64,000 nt of DNA from Cokeromyces recurvatus (taxonomy: Eukaryota; Mucoromycota; Mucoromycetes; Mucorales; Mucoraceae): the NCBI RefSeq assembly GCF_025118155.1, contig NW_026251401.1, positions 513,501 to 577,500 on the forward strand, written 5' to 3'. The translations under genes were made by a program, and so were the position numbers. The notes below the pieces were generated by a model that was not told the DNA's origin, ran no database searches, and saw nothing but the letters and a program-made list of their open reading frames with translations. Shown here one piece after another: positions 35,772 through 48,200 of this stretch (position 1 is its first letter; every line of letters begins with the position of its first letter).

Positions 35772-38700
35772 ATGAGTAGTATTTATGTACCGTTTGAAGA
35801 CCAAAAGAAACAAGATGCATCAATTACACTTCGAGCAATGGGGATCCAATTGGGTATTAACGTTGGAACAGCACTTGCAGTTATGATTGGATTCAGCTTA
35901 TTAAGACCTGTAAATAAATAAATCGATAAGGTTTAGTTTGTTACTAACTTTATTAAAAAGAGAAATTCATTAGTCTATGCACCAAAATTAAAATTTTCTG
36001 CAAAAGGGTACACAAATAAATACACTAATTTTATATTTTTATATAAAAAGACTCACTATTCATATTAGATCTCAACCTCCTTCAATAAATTCTAACGAAT
36101 GGTTTGCTTGGGTAAAACCAATTCTACGGATACCAGATGATCAACTATTAAAATTAATTGGATGCGATGCTCTTTTATTTATTCGATTCACTCGTCTTTT
36201 AAGAAAACTTTTCTTTTTTATGACTCTAATTGGTGTTTGTGCATTAATTCCAATAAATATAGTAGCAACTAAATTAACAGGGTAACTTTGTTTAATTATA
36301 GTAGAATTATATATTCATATTAAATACATAAATATATATATATATATTTTTAGACAATGGCCTCCACCTTCTGGCAGTATTGACATTTTATCGATTGCAG
36401 GTATCAATCTTCATAATGGAAAATTACGTACAGATCCAAATACTGCTTGGTATTGGTCACCGTTTGCTGCTACTTGGCTATTTTCAATCATGATTGCTTA
36501 TTTCATGTATAAAGCTTCATGCGATTACATCAAAATGCGTCAATATTATTTTCGATTACCTGAGAATGAAATCACAATGAAATCCTTAATTGTCAGTCGT
36601 ATCCCTGAAACAATGAGATCTGATGACAAGTTAAAAACATGGATAGAGTCCACAAAAGCGATTAAATACCCTATTAAAGATACTATGATTGGCTATCATA
36701 GTTCAAAATTAACTGAGTTATTCGAAAAACACGAAATAGCAGTACAAAATTTAGAAACTACGTTGGCATCTTACTTGAATGGTATACATAAATATATTTA
36801 TATTTTTTTTAAAAAAAAAAACAAATGAGTCTTATGTATTCTATGGTATAGATGGTAAAGATTCAAACTTAAAAAATAAAAAAAGACCTACAGTTCGTAT
36901 AGGGAGTCGCTTCTTTTGCTTTGGTGGTCAAAAAGTAGATGCGATCGACTATTATACAAAGGAGGTATCAGAGTTAGAAAAGGAAATCAATGATTTACGA
37001 AAGAGTCAAAAGGCGAAAACTGCTCATTACGGTTGGGTCTCATTTGATAGGATTGAATGGGCTCATGCTACAGAACAATCTTTAAAAAAGGAGTTAAATA
37101 TTCGTCTATCACCTACTCCATCTAACCTTGTTTGGTCTAATTTACCATTAGATGAAAAGACTCGCAAAACAAAACGTTGGATCGGTCATGCTGTTTATTG
37201 GGTTTTCGTATTTGCTTGGATGATCCCCATGGGTACCCTCTCAGCGACGTCTAATATCATTAACCTCATTCGTCTCATTCCTAATTCAGCTGCCTTTATT
37301 GAACACCATCAAATCTTAATGGGTATCATTCAGTCTTATTTTACACCCATCATCATGGCCTTCTTCTTTTATTTACTACCCATTATTTTTCGCTTTTTAT
37401 CTAAACATCAAGGTTATTGGACACAGACAAGTCTGGATCGTAAAGTGTTGACAAAACTGTATATCTTTTTCATTATCAACAATCTTTTAGTCTTCACACT
37501 TACATCTATGTTTATCGGTATCTATGGCCAATTACGATCTTTGGTGGAGTCAGGTACTTTACCTGGGGGTCATCAGGGTATCAGTCTCACCGGATACGTG
37601 ATGCAGGTTGCAAAGAATATTGCAGATGTCTCTACATTTTGGATCAACTTTGTTTGTCTTAAATCTCTAGGACTCACGATGGATCTTGCCATGGTTGTCC
37701 CTCTCGTGACTATTACCGTACGAAAATTCTTAACTCGTCCGAGTCCTCGAGAGATACGAGAGATGGCAAGGCCCCCATTCTTTGATTATCCTCAAAATTA
37801 TAATCTTCTCTTGTTTTTCTTTACCATCGCTCTTGTCTATTCTGCCATGTCTCCCTTAATCTTACCTTTTGCTTTTGTTTATTTCTGTGTTGCGGGCTTG
37901 GTCTTCAAGTACATGCTGATGTATATCTATGTCACTAAAATAGAAAGTGGCGGTAAGATTTGGCCTGTTCTATTTCAGATCGTCATGACGTCCGTCATCT
38001 TCTTTCAAGTAACCATGATCATCATCCTGACCTTGAAGAACGGTTACCTCCAGGCTTATATCCTCATTCCTTTACCTATCCTTACCTTGATCTTTCAATA
38101 TGTCTATTATCGTCGTATGCATCGTCTTGGATCTTATCTGTCGGGTACTGAGCCTATCCATCCTGTTGCTATAGACGAATCATTTATGGGTGATCAGGAT
38201 CACCTGAAGAAAGAAAAGACGAAAAAGAAAAAGCAGAGTCTCGAGAGTCAATTCCAAGATCCTGCATATCATGATCAATTATTAGTACCAACCGTTCATG
38301 ATGACGTGAAGCATCTTTTAAAGGAGGTCTACCATAACGACAAGGGGGAAACCTATCAGGATACGAAAGGGGACCACCCACACCATCTATTTCACGAAAC
38401 GATCGAGATGGCTGAAGATGTCGGTAAACGTATACTTTATGACATGGATCTGAATGAAAATAAGGGATTCTATCGTCATTCTCATCGAATGACGCTTTAC
38501 GATAATAACAATCAACATTGTCCCATTCAATTTGACACCATCACAGAGAATGATATCTTGTTAGAGGAATTGAGTGATAGTCATGATGAAGTGCCTCTAT
38601 CAAAGAGTTTTAGAAAGGTATCAAATGAGGATAATAAAGCAGAAGAAAATGTTGAAACATTAGCGCTCTTGGCAAGAGAGAATACAGAACAGTCCTCTTC

Positions 38701-39394
38701 CTCTAATGGTCACTACGACTATGATCATGACAGTAGTATCCTCTATAATCATACTGAACCTTTAGTAGTAGCAGCACTTGAACCATCCTCCTTTTTATCC
38801 CCACCACCTTTACCTGCACATAACCCGCCCCTTATGAAACGTCAATTACAACAACGACAGGAACGCAATGTGACCTCAGAATACATTGAATTATATTCTT
38901 CATTTACACCTACTGCAAGTGCCGTTGAATTAAATACGAATCATCATGATCTTGTTCCATCTGTAATTGAGGAAAAGATACTGATAGAAGAAGACGACGA
39001 CGACGTCGACGATTTGGATGAGTCGACGACATCGGATATGAATACTCAAATACTTTATAAAAGATATTCAGCGCCCATTTTCAAATCAGAGGATTCAATA
39101 GAGGAAGAAGTAGGTCATGCTCAACGTTATTCTTTACCACCCAATCATCATTTTCAATTTTATCAACCTTCATTAGCCATAACTGTAGATGAATCACAAG
39201 ATGATGGAGAGTCCATTCAATTAAAACGACCATCAAGTCTTCCAGATATATTGAATCATACTCATAAAAATAATTCATCATCTTTACAAAGAAGTAAAAC
39301 GATGCCAACACAACAATCGCAGTATTCTCAAGAATTAGAAAATCCCTTTGAAGACTGTCATTGTATAGAAAAATCACGAAACTCTATTTCTTGA
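35772..39394 (+). CDS. CSC1: CSC1/OSCA/TMEM63-type mechanosensitive cation channel
   Basis: Five exons: 35772-35909, 35961-36007, 36051-36281, 36354-36781 and 36852-39394, 1128 residues. TM0 at the N terminus (GINVGTALAVMIGFSLL) is followed by RPRNSLVYAPKLK, typical of the family, then TM1-2, a cytosolic RRM-like loop (SRIPETMRSDDKLKTW) and a pore region with many helices (RWIGHAVYWVFVFAWMIPMG to YRRMHRLGSYL). Members gate cations under osmotic or membrane tension. The cytosolic tail of about 420 residues is longer than usual and has His-, Ser- and Asp-rich runs. Exon 3 could instead begin at 36069. Introns 1 and 2 are short and were chosen by frame and family sequence. Confidence 0.88.
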
Positions 39395-39462
39395 CACTCA
39401 TAGCTCCCCCTTTTTTTCATTATAAAACTTGATTCTTTTCTCTTCTAATAGATCTATTATGT

Positions 39463-39501
<39 letters not shown>

Positions 39502-39946
39502 AGAGAAAGAAGAGTTGCCAATTATTTATTTATTGTATAATACACTAATATGTATAATAAAGAACAAAAGTCAATGCATACATTTGTATATAACCTTTAT
39601 ACTTTTTGCATAGAATAGAGTAGTTCACGTTCCTCTTTATTCGTTTATAAGATGTTTATATAAATACATACATACATATATATATATAGGGCTTTTTGCT
39701 ATCATTTTTTCTCAATATAGCTATACACTGTAATCATCTTTTACTTTAATTTGTTCCTAATAGAAATATTTTAAAGTAAATAATCAGTTTCAACGACTTT
39801 ATTATATCAACATTTATCAAATAGGCTGTATTTAAATAGATAGAGACTTTATAATAATAATAATAAAAATACCAGCATTTATAATAGAATTATACTTTAG
39901 GTATATATATATATATATATGAATGAAAAAGAAGGAGTCCATATTA
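39395..39946. other. Intergenic between convergent genes
   Basis: 3' ends of CSC1 (+) and NUP84 (-) meet here. Holds a poly(A) tract of 37 nt (39463-39499) and (TA)n near 39900-39920. No gene. Confidence 0.6.
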
Positions 39947-42509
39947 TTATACACATGTTAAAGACTTGCTTAATTCTTGAATAACTTTTGTCATTTTCTT
40001 TGCTCCTTTAATGTCCTCCAACAGGCTTTGATATTTATCGGTTATGTAAAAATTTAGTTTTTTACATTTTTCTTCATATCTAAATGATGAATTATGAGCT
40101 TTATACCAAAAAAATATAAATATATGTATTATATAATACCTAGGCATTGTTTCTTTAGTTTCGTTCAAGAGTCGATGGTATCGAATAATGATCTCTGGAA
40201 TATAAATTCTTCTCAATGCCGTTTTAGAAATAAGAACTGTTTCATTGACATCTTATTAAAATAATGTTAATACCATATATATATGTATATATAGACATAT
40301 CTAAATTACCTTCTCCAGGCCAATGGCCTTCTAAAACAACTATCATTTCATTACTGACCTTTAATGCTAATTTCTATATAAATGCACATATATATTTAAC
40401 TCATGCATCCTGTAGACAAGACTATAAATGTGTCTTTTACCTCTGCTTCATTTCGCCATTCAAAAAACTTGACAAGTTCTCGTGGACTTTCACTACAGAT
40501 ACAATAATTAAACTCTTTACATACCATACCATACATACATGTATATAATAAATAATTTAATAACTATTATTTACCCTTCTTCTGGCCTATTTTGCACCCA
40601 TTTTTCCCATCTTTCAAAGTCAAAGAATGCATCTACCAGTTTTAAGTTTGCTTTGTATTCTTGTACGATTTTTAATATACTTTTGTTTTTTATAGTTTCA
40701 CTATGTATCCTTTGGAAGAGAGGCTTTGAAAATAAATTCAGGACTTGTTTTGCTAAATAGACTTTACATGCACCCAAGAAATAGCGAATCGTCATGTTGG
40801 CTGCTTGGAAAGCCGAAACACATTGTCCTTCATCCAACATTAACCAATTGAGTGCTCTAAAAAATAGTTGATATTCATCGCTCTCTTTTCCTGATAATTC
40901 AAGCGTAGGACTATCTGTCTTCACTACATCCACCATTCTAATATGTGTCTAGTACAAGGCGTCAATATATATATATACATATAGAGAGTATTCTAAAATT
41001 TAATCTAACCTTTTCAACTGCCTTTTTGAAAAGTTGGGTATGTGTATACTGTAAAATGTCTGATATATGAAGATTGTATTCTTTTCCAAGTTGTATAAGA
41101 ATAGCGCATTCATCATCATCGCCCTCAAAATCTACAATAATATAAAGGATTAAATAGGACACAAAGTTACCTATTTTTCTTTTTCTCTTCATAACTTACT
41201 TTGAAGAAAGTGTGAATAGAAGGGAATATGATATTCTGGAGCACGTTCAGAGGCGATGGTTGCGATAACAAGGGGCCGGATAACGATAGGATTAGCATTT
41301 AATTCACCATAAGCAGATAAAATAGCAGCTGTATATATATTTTCCTGCCAATCTAAAAACCTGCATCCATATAAAATCAATGTAGAAATGAATCTCAAAA
41401 TTAATTCTCGATGATTTACATCATCACTATGTATTATTAGTAAAATGGTTAATAATGTATGTATGCATGCATGCAAGTAAACCCTTTACCTTATATATAT
41501 ACGTGGATTTAATGTTTTATCAGATTCATTATGAACTAATGCTTGGCAAATATGTTTAATAACATCTTGAGATGAATTAGATAAAATAGCCGCTTGAATA
41601 TAATGAAATAAAATCCTCGGATCATCTCTAAATAATAATATGAATAAGAAGGAGAAGAAGAAGAAAGAAAGAAAGAAAGAAAGAAACACTTGCATGTTTT
41701 AAAATGAATTTACTTATTCATAATAAGGTCTTTAGATGAAGCATAATTTCTAACATCTTCAGTCAAAATAGTCAAGCTGTTATCCTCTACTAAACCTTCT
41801 TGTACATCCATTAAATCCTCTACACGGCTATTTAAGTAAGTCCAAATAACATCTTCCCAAGTATCACATTTATATTCGTACAAGTACTCTGTTCTACCCC
41901 CAATGGCTTCAAAAAAGACTCTTTTATAATGCTCCATTGTTGTCTATATATAATTGTGAATAGCCAAATTATTTTGAAAGCTTATTTTTTTTTTGTTGTT
42001 GTTTATAAGCGTATACCTCTTTTAATTCATCATCTATAGTTTCACGCCAACTTTCTCGTTCTATTTTTTCTATAGATGTTACTTTGTTCTCTATAATAAT
42101 AAAAGAGAACTGTTAGTATATTGCAACCTATTAATATATATATGCATCTATTTATTTATTTATTTATACCAAGAGCTTTATTTTGATACTGCAAATACAT
42201 ATTGGCCATGTAATTATAATAGGGTTGAATATTATTAGCTGAAACATGTGAAAAGTCATTGGAGCGAATTTGTTTGTAATATGCGTTAAATGTTGCTTCT
42301 TTATCGTTCATAGGATCTGTCATTCGTCTCTTTTTATTAAAACGAACTTGACCGTTTCCAGATGCTTTCCTTTTGTGTATGCCAATTTGACTTATAATGT
42401 CCATAACTTCATCATCAATCTCTTTATCCTCATTAACACGTTCAATTAAGTCTTGATCAATAGGAATTTCTGCTGCCCATTGTTTAAGCATCTATGTCGA
42501 AAATGATAA

Positions 42510-42561
<52 letters not shown>

Positions 42562-42887
42562 GCTTTGTTCAATCCGTTTACCGCGTATCGAGTTATTTTC
42601 GACATCTTTTTCGTTCTAAAATAAATAAATAGATAAAAGGTTAAAAGTGAATATTTGCAAGCAAAAAAAAAAAAAAAAAAAAAAAAAAAGAATTACTTTT
42701 CTAGCAAGTATAATAATTTCCAAGTATTTCGCTCATATTCCATAAAATGAGAAGGCTGGGTAAAGCTCTTTTCGTATTTACTAGTCAAGTGTGCTAATTG
42801 AAAACTACTTTCTTCTGCCGTATTCATTTTAAACAAACTGACAATTTTTCGATAAGCGTCGTGAAGTTCATCATTATTGTTAGCCAT
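39947..42887 (-). CDS. NUP84: Nucleoporin NUP84/NUP107
   Basis: Thirteen exons: 42887-42697, 42615-42582, 42491-42170, 42090-42017, 41943-41714, 41627-41490, 41426-41200, 41131-41010, 40948-40575, 40492-40441, 40373-40310, 40251-40140 and 40079-39947; 690 residues. It is all-helical. Motifs I associate with Nup84/Nup107 include YKCDTWEDVIWTYLNSRVE, DPRILFHYIQAAIL, and ALNWLMLDEGQCVSAFQAAN followed by MTIRYFLGACKVYLAKQVLN. It forms the Y-complex scaffold of the nuclear pore. A 34-nt exon 2 and a 52-nt exon 10 were recovered from phase. The (AT)n tract at 42514-42558 is in intron 2. The upstream frame is open to 42986; MANNNDELHDAY at 42887 is the preferred start. Confidence 0.85.
42514..42558. 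repeat. (AT)n microsatellite in a NUP84 intron
   Basis: About 45 nt of AT dinucleotides. Confidence 0.9.
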
Positions 42888-43098
42888 TATGTAATGAGGT
42901 AATAAAGAAAAAAAAAAAAAAGAAAAAAAAAAGAAAAAAGGATTAGAAAAAAAAAATGAAAATGAATTATGTGACTTGTACATCAAAATTACCAGTAACT
43001 ACTGCCAATTTATTAAAAATAATGCAGCAAGAAGAATATACATGCTTTTAATAATATATACATAATAAAAAAAAAAAAAAATAGTACAATTATTATAT

Positions 43099-44981
43099 TT
43101 AAATTAAACCCGTCCTTTTCCCAATTGCAACCATTCCAACAACATAGATTAACATGCCCATTACAATCCAATAGAACCAAACTAAATCCATGTTATCTTG
43201 ACCAGGTACTTTAACGTTCATACCAAATAAACCACCTATCAAGTTCTTATATAGTTTGAAATGAAATCTAATTTAATTATTTGTTTGAAATAGTGTACAT
43301 AATTTAAACTTACTAAAGGAACGACAATGGTAGCAAAGAAAGTTAATCGATTAATGACAGCATTCGTTCTATTACCTGCTTGAGATAATTCGATTGAAAT
43401 TTGACCAAGATAATTTCTATGCGCTCGTCCTAAAATAAGATCGTAATGATTGACGTTTTGCAACATTGTAAGGATATGATCTATATTATATTTATTAGAG
43501 AGAGAGAGTTAAAGGTAGTAAGTTGTCTGCCTTTTTTTTTTACCTTGAATATCTCCAAGATATAATGTCACTTCATGATGTATTTTTATTTCTTCTAATT
43601 CTAAGGTATCTTCTGTATTTTGACTATAAGGCTTTTCTCTTAAATAATTGCCTTCTTTTACTTTATCTTCGTATCTTTTCATTAAGCTTCGAACGACATC
43701 TGCTTTTGGACCTAAAAGACGTAATAATTGCATGACAGTCTTTCGACAACTACCGATTCTTCGCAACATATCGTTTTGTTCTGATCCATTCAAGACAAGC
43801 ACAAGATCATCAATAGAGTCTACTTCTAATTCTGTATGCTGAATCAAGGGTGCAAAACTATCTGTAATATTATCAATCAAAGCATAATTAATCCATTCTG
43901 GTGTAACTCGAATGAAATCCTTCAATTGATGAATACGTCGACGGACATTATGAGGATGAGGTAAATCTTGAAAACGAAACTAAAGAAGAAGAAGAAAAAT
44001 AGGTGTCAGTGAAAGGTCTTGATTGATAAGCAAAGTTGATTATTTACAGTTAAAACACCATCTTTATAAATAATGATATAAAAATTAACTGCTTCAAGAT
44101 AATCAGGACTATGGAAGTCATGGTTGAAACTACGAAAACTGATAAACATGTAATTTTGAAAGATTTCACATTTCTCTCTTGATTCTTGTGCTTGAATATC
44201 CTCTGTCGTTAAAGGATGTATTCTAAAAATCTATCATATGATATTAAGGGCAAAACTTCTTTCTTATTTTATTTATGAGGTACATCTATTTAAATTTACC
44301 TTACTGATTGTGCGCATTTCATCATTTGTTGGAGCTAAAATATCTATCCACCAGCATGTTGTTTCAACTAACAGTTCTGCAACTGTTTTATTTATTGCTT
44401 TTTCGTCTAATGTTTGAAAGCCTTTTGTCTCTAACAAATTACGGAAAGAATGACTTTTAAGAGATCCAGATTGTACAGAATAAAATGTATATCTTTCTAC
44501 ACTTTTATTTACTTCAGAAGGATCCTAACAAAAAAAATAAAATAAATAAAATAAATGATAAATAAAATAAGCTATATGCATAAATGTTTTTTTTTCTTTT
44601 TACCTTGATATTTTCACCATATAAACTAAATCTTCTAGAAACTGAAGGTTTTTCATTAGCGTCAAGTAAATCGTCTAATTTGGCAGTGAGTTGACGTTCT
44701 AGTTTGAAATCTGTTTCAAGTCCCTCATCGATATTCTTCTGCTTTTGAAGATAAGCATTCAACATGTTGATATCTATAGTTGAATATTGATCGGAACTTT
44801 GAGAAATGTAAGGATAACATACTTCAACTTCGGGTGATGATGTTGTGTCTGAAGTTTGCTTTTTTTCTTTATTTCTTAGATCCTCTTGTTGCATCGTTGT
44901 TGAATCAGGCTCCATTTGAACAACTACATCGTGATTTGTGACAGACAAGAATGGCCTCATATGGAAGGTTTTATCCTCCAT
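43099..44981 (-). CDS. ALR1: CorA-superfamily magnesium transporter (ALR1/MNR2 type)
   Basis: Six exons: 44981-44604, 44524-44300, 44230-44048, 43979-43544, 43480-43314 and 43245-43099, 511 residues. The N-terminal cytosolic domain includes WWIDILAPTNDEM, IHPLTTEDIQAQESREKCE and PHPHNVRRRI, all typical of fungal Alr proteins. Two C-terminal helices (LTFFATIVVPLVSL and VWFYWIVMGMLIYVVGM) flank the signature GMN in LIGGLFGMNVKVPG near residue 471. It would act as a pentameric Mg2+ channel. Among fungal Alr/Mnr2 proteins it is short, with a reduced N-terminal extension, so plasma membrane versus vacuole is undecided. Confidence 0.92.
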
Positions 44982-45291
44982 TTTCCTAAATTAGGTTTCT
45001 TCTTTTTTTTTATTAGATTAAAGCAAAAAAAAGCGAGTAAGTTTTCATTAAATAGAAAAAAAAAATGGAAGAAAAAGATAAGAAAGTATGCAAAAAAAAT
45101 AAAACAAATAAAAAAAGGAATCGGAGTATCTATTTTTAAAATGTCTGATAATGATTAGAAATTATTTATTTTTTGTGACCAATGAGCATGAAACTAAGAA
45201 CACGATAAAAGTTAAAAAAAGTAAACGCTGAAATCAGAGGGAAATATAATATGTATAAAAATATATACACATGTATATTGAGAAAATAATA

Positions 45292-45326
<35 letters not shown>

Positions 45327-45349
45327 AAAAATAGTTTTATGAAGAGATA
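44982..45349. other. Intergenic flank of ALR1
   Basis: A/T-rich; contains a poly(A) stretch of about 28 nt (45297-45324). No gene. Confidence 0.5.
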
Positions 45350-46345
45350 AGGAGGAAAAGAGAAATGAGACAGATAACCCATTTCATACAAAATAAAGCA
45401 TATGGATGGCCAACGAATGATCCAAAGAGAGACCAAGTTAAAGGGCTTAGAGGTTATTTTTTTTTGTAGAAAAGCTATTAGGTAAAAAAAAAGGAAAGGG
45501 GATCGTCAATTGTTTCAGACATTTGCAATTGTTGGTGCATATTTAAAGAGTGTATGAAATGCGACTTAGTGAATAAATGATTAGGATAAAAAGAGTGGGG
45601 GGGTAAAGGATAATCATGTGGTAGCTATCTAAAATGTCAATGGATACAACGATTATGGTCATGGCTTGTCATAGATAACCACAATATAGGATTAATTGTC
45701 AAGGTATTATAGGAAGAGTAACGTTCTAAACATCTTTCAACCAAGTTATTTAGAAGGAAGGAAGATCAAACAGATTTGAAGGGACATTGATAAAAACTAT
45801 CAAATAAAGGAATATATGTTGTTTTTTTCTCAAGAGAAGTTTTGAACAGGCAGTACCATTGCGAGTGATTGACAGCAGCATGTTGGAGGTATAGGTGTAT
45901 ACTAGTGGTGTTAACAGATTAGGAGCAAGTGTAACACATTTCCCATTAGTATTCCCAATTTGAAGCCATGACTCTCACACAGGTTTTGTAAGGATTGTGA
46001 GATGAAGGCTTCTGATATCAAGACTGTGTTATCAGTACAAAATAAACAGGACAATTGTAAAGCTAATTGGACCAGATGATCGTGGTGATAGTTCATCAAT
46101 GGTTTTGATCTTAAATCGTTTGTATAAACAGGGTAAAAAAAGGAAATAGAGCTCTATAATACACCAGTAGCAGGTGAGAATTTAGTTAATGTGGCACTAT
46201 TTCAAAGTATTTCTAACTGAACATTATTGAAGAGGTTACAAAGTATATGAAGGAGTGAGTCTGGTAAATGATTCCATATGTAATTTTGATCAATTGTATC
46301 TTAAGTTGATTTCATGTCCAAGAAGACTAAGATAAAGTTGATTTT
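45350..46345 (-). mobile_element. Decayed LINE remnant with reverse-transcriptase pieces
   Basis: Minus-strand translations with several frameshifts. DMKST-like and ATGVL-like pieces lie near 46330-46150; LFCTDNTVLISEAF (where an LFADDTVLI-type FADD box is expected) and CESHGFKLGI lie at about 46040-45950; and LWIIRWPSICFILYEMGYLS lies at 45420-45370. The last matches the IRWP block of the 6.5-kb and 24.8-kb fragments. The catalytic Asp pair is not intact (C-T-D in place of A-D-D). This links those tails to a non-LTR reverse transcriptase. Confidence 0.6.
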
Positions 46346-46639
46346 ATAATAACAAATTGTGCACCTATAAACTATAGTCTCTAATTTTATACTATATGCA
46401 TATGATATATATTTCTGTAATATTAAATAAAACGTCTTCTTTTTCTAGAAAGGATAATTCTAAGGACAGTTGACCTATTGAATATGAATTTAATACAATG
46501 AACCTTTTTTTTTATAAAAGTAATTCAAGTCAAGTTCAAATGACTAAGTTTCAACCTAGAACTGCCCTAATCTTCTTAGTCAACATTTTTCTTTTTATAT
46601 ATGTATATATATAATTTGGTAGGTCTCTTATTTTTTCCT

Positions 46640-46735
46640 TAATTACTTTTTATCATTATCTCTAAACTGACTAGGGCAATTCAGGAACCTTCTAAACTAC
46701 ATACCCATTGGTTATATACATACGTTTATAGGATG
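46640..46735 (+). mobile_element. LINE 3'-tail fragment, opposite orientation
   Basis: AACTGACTAGGGCAATTC followed by CTACATACCCATTGG parallels GACCTAATTAGGGCAAGCC followed by ATATGCCCATTGG at 6784-6835. No coding part is left. It points opposite to the neighbouring minus-strand remnant. Confidence 0.4.
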
Positions 46736-47033
46736 ACCATGTTTTTTCTTTCTTTCTTTTGATTAGTTATTATGGCTCATTCTCTTAACATTCATTCTTA
46801 ATGAAGACAAACGATGAAAATAATAAACATGTATTAGTAACGCTTGTTTTGTTAGCCCCTTAGATTGGTCACCTCAGACAAATGAATAAACATAGCAAAA
46901 TATCAAGACATCATTTCTGAAATAAATAAAATAAAAGTTATATGTGACGGGCTTTTGATAGACGCATGAATGATTAATTTTTTTTTTATTTTATTTCATT
47001 TTTTTTTTTTTTTTTTTTTGATTCATTCAGGAA
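46736..47033. other. Upstream region of PTH2
   Basis: AT-rich, with T tracts at 46980-46987 and 47003-47019 just before the PTH2 start. Nothing coding. Confidence 0.5.
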
Positions 47034-47951
47034 ATGTCATTTCGACAACAAAGACTAATGACATCAGTAACCATTATTACTGCTATTGCTTCTCTAGTTA
47101 CAGGTTATATTATCGGAAAATACACTACTGAAAAAGTAAATACTATAATAAAAAAATAATCAAGTCAAGTACTGTCACTAATTCTTATGCTGAATTTAGG
47201 AAAAGATTGACAAAAAAATCATAACTGAAGAAGTAGAAGATAGTGAAGATGAGTTAGATGCTCTTCCTGAAGAACAAATTGATATTAAAAATTATGATAA
47301 CTTTAAATTGGTAACTAAAGCAAAGAAAGATAAAAACAAAGTTAAGTTTAATAAAACTTTCTTTTAGACACTTGTCGTTCGTTCTGATCTTGGAATGACT
47401 AAAGGTAAAATTGCAGCTCAGGTAAAGTAAATATTTAGACTATTTTTGACATTTATTTAATTTTCTTATTATTATTAGTGCGGACATGCTACTTTAGCTT
47501 GTTATAAAGCAGCAAAGAAAGTAAACCCATTGGTAAAGTATATATTTAGATACATTAAAAAAAAAAAACCATTATAAATCTAACTCTATGTTTCAGTTGT
47601 TAAAAGCATGGGAGTCTTCGGGTCAAGCAAAAGTTGCTTTAAAATGCGACAGTGAAGATAAGCTGTAAATACATCTTTTTTTTTTTTCTAAATAAGATAA
47701 ATGACAATTACTTACAAGTTCTATCATATAGTTTAGAATTACAAGCTATTGCTCATAGTCTTGGTTTACCTGCACAAACAATAAGAGATGCTGGACGTAC
47801 TCAAATTGCCCCTGGTTCACGTACTGTATTAGGTGTTGGTCCAGGTATATTGAATTGTGTTAATTTGACAACATTATTATTTATTATCAATTATTTGATA
47901 GGCCCTGCTGAATTAATAGATAAAGTAACTGGACATTTGAAACTTCTTTAG
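47034..47951 (+). CDS. PTH2: Peptidyl-tRNA hydrolase 2 (PTH2/Bit1)
   Basis: Seven short exons: 47034-47135, 47200-47310, 47368-47421, 47479-47532, 47597-47664, 47732-47844 and 47902-47951; 183 residues. An N-terminal membrane helix ([16 protein letters not shown]) and an acidic linker precede the PTH2 domain from about residue 72: [35 protein letters not shown], then [39 protein letters not shown]. The enzyme cleaves peptidyl-tRNA released from stalled ribosomes. The N-terminal anchor agrees with the mitochondrial outer-membrane form. All splice junctions keep the family sequence. Confidence 0.95.
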
Positions 47952-48200
47952 AAGATCCCCTTTTTTAGAAAATTATTTCCATTCACCCCATAAGATAAAA
48001 TGTTGATTCTGTCTCGTAATGACAGTAAAAATAAAAAAGATGTCTTAGTTTGTAACACAATAAATAATTTCTACATTCATTTTCGTGAACTCCACATATT
48101 TTTTCATTTTTTCTTTCTTCTTTTTTTTTTTGGTTTTCTTTTCCTTACTTTATATTACTCTCATTTTGTTTGTTCGTTTGCTCGTCTTCTCTTGTTTATC

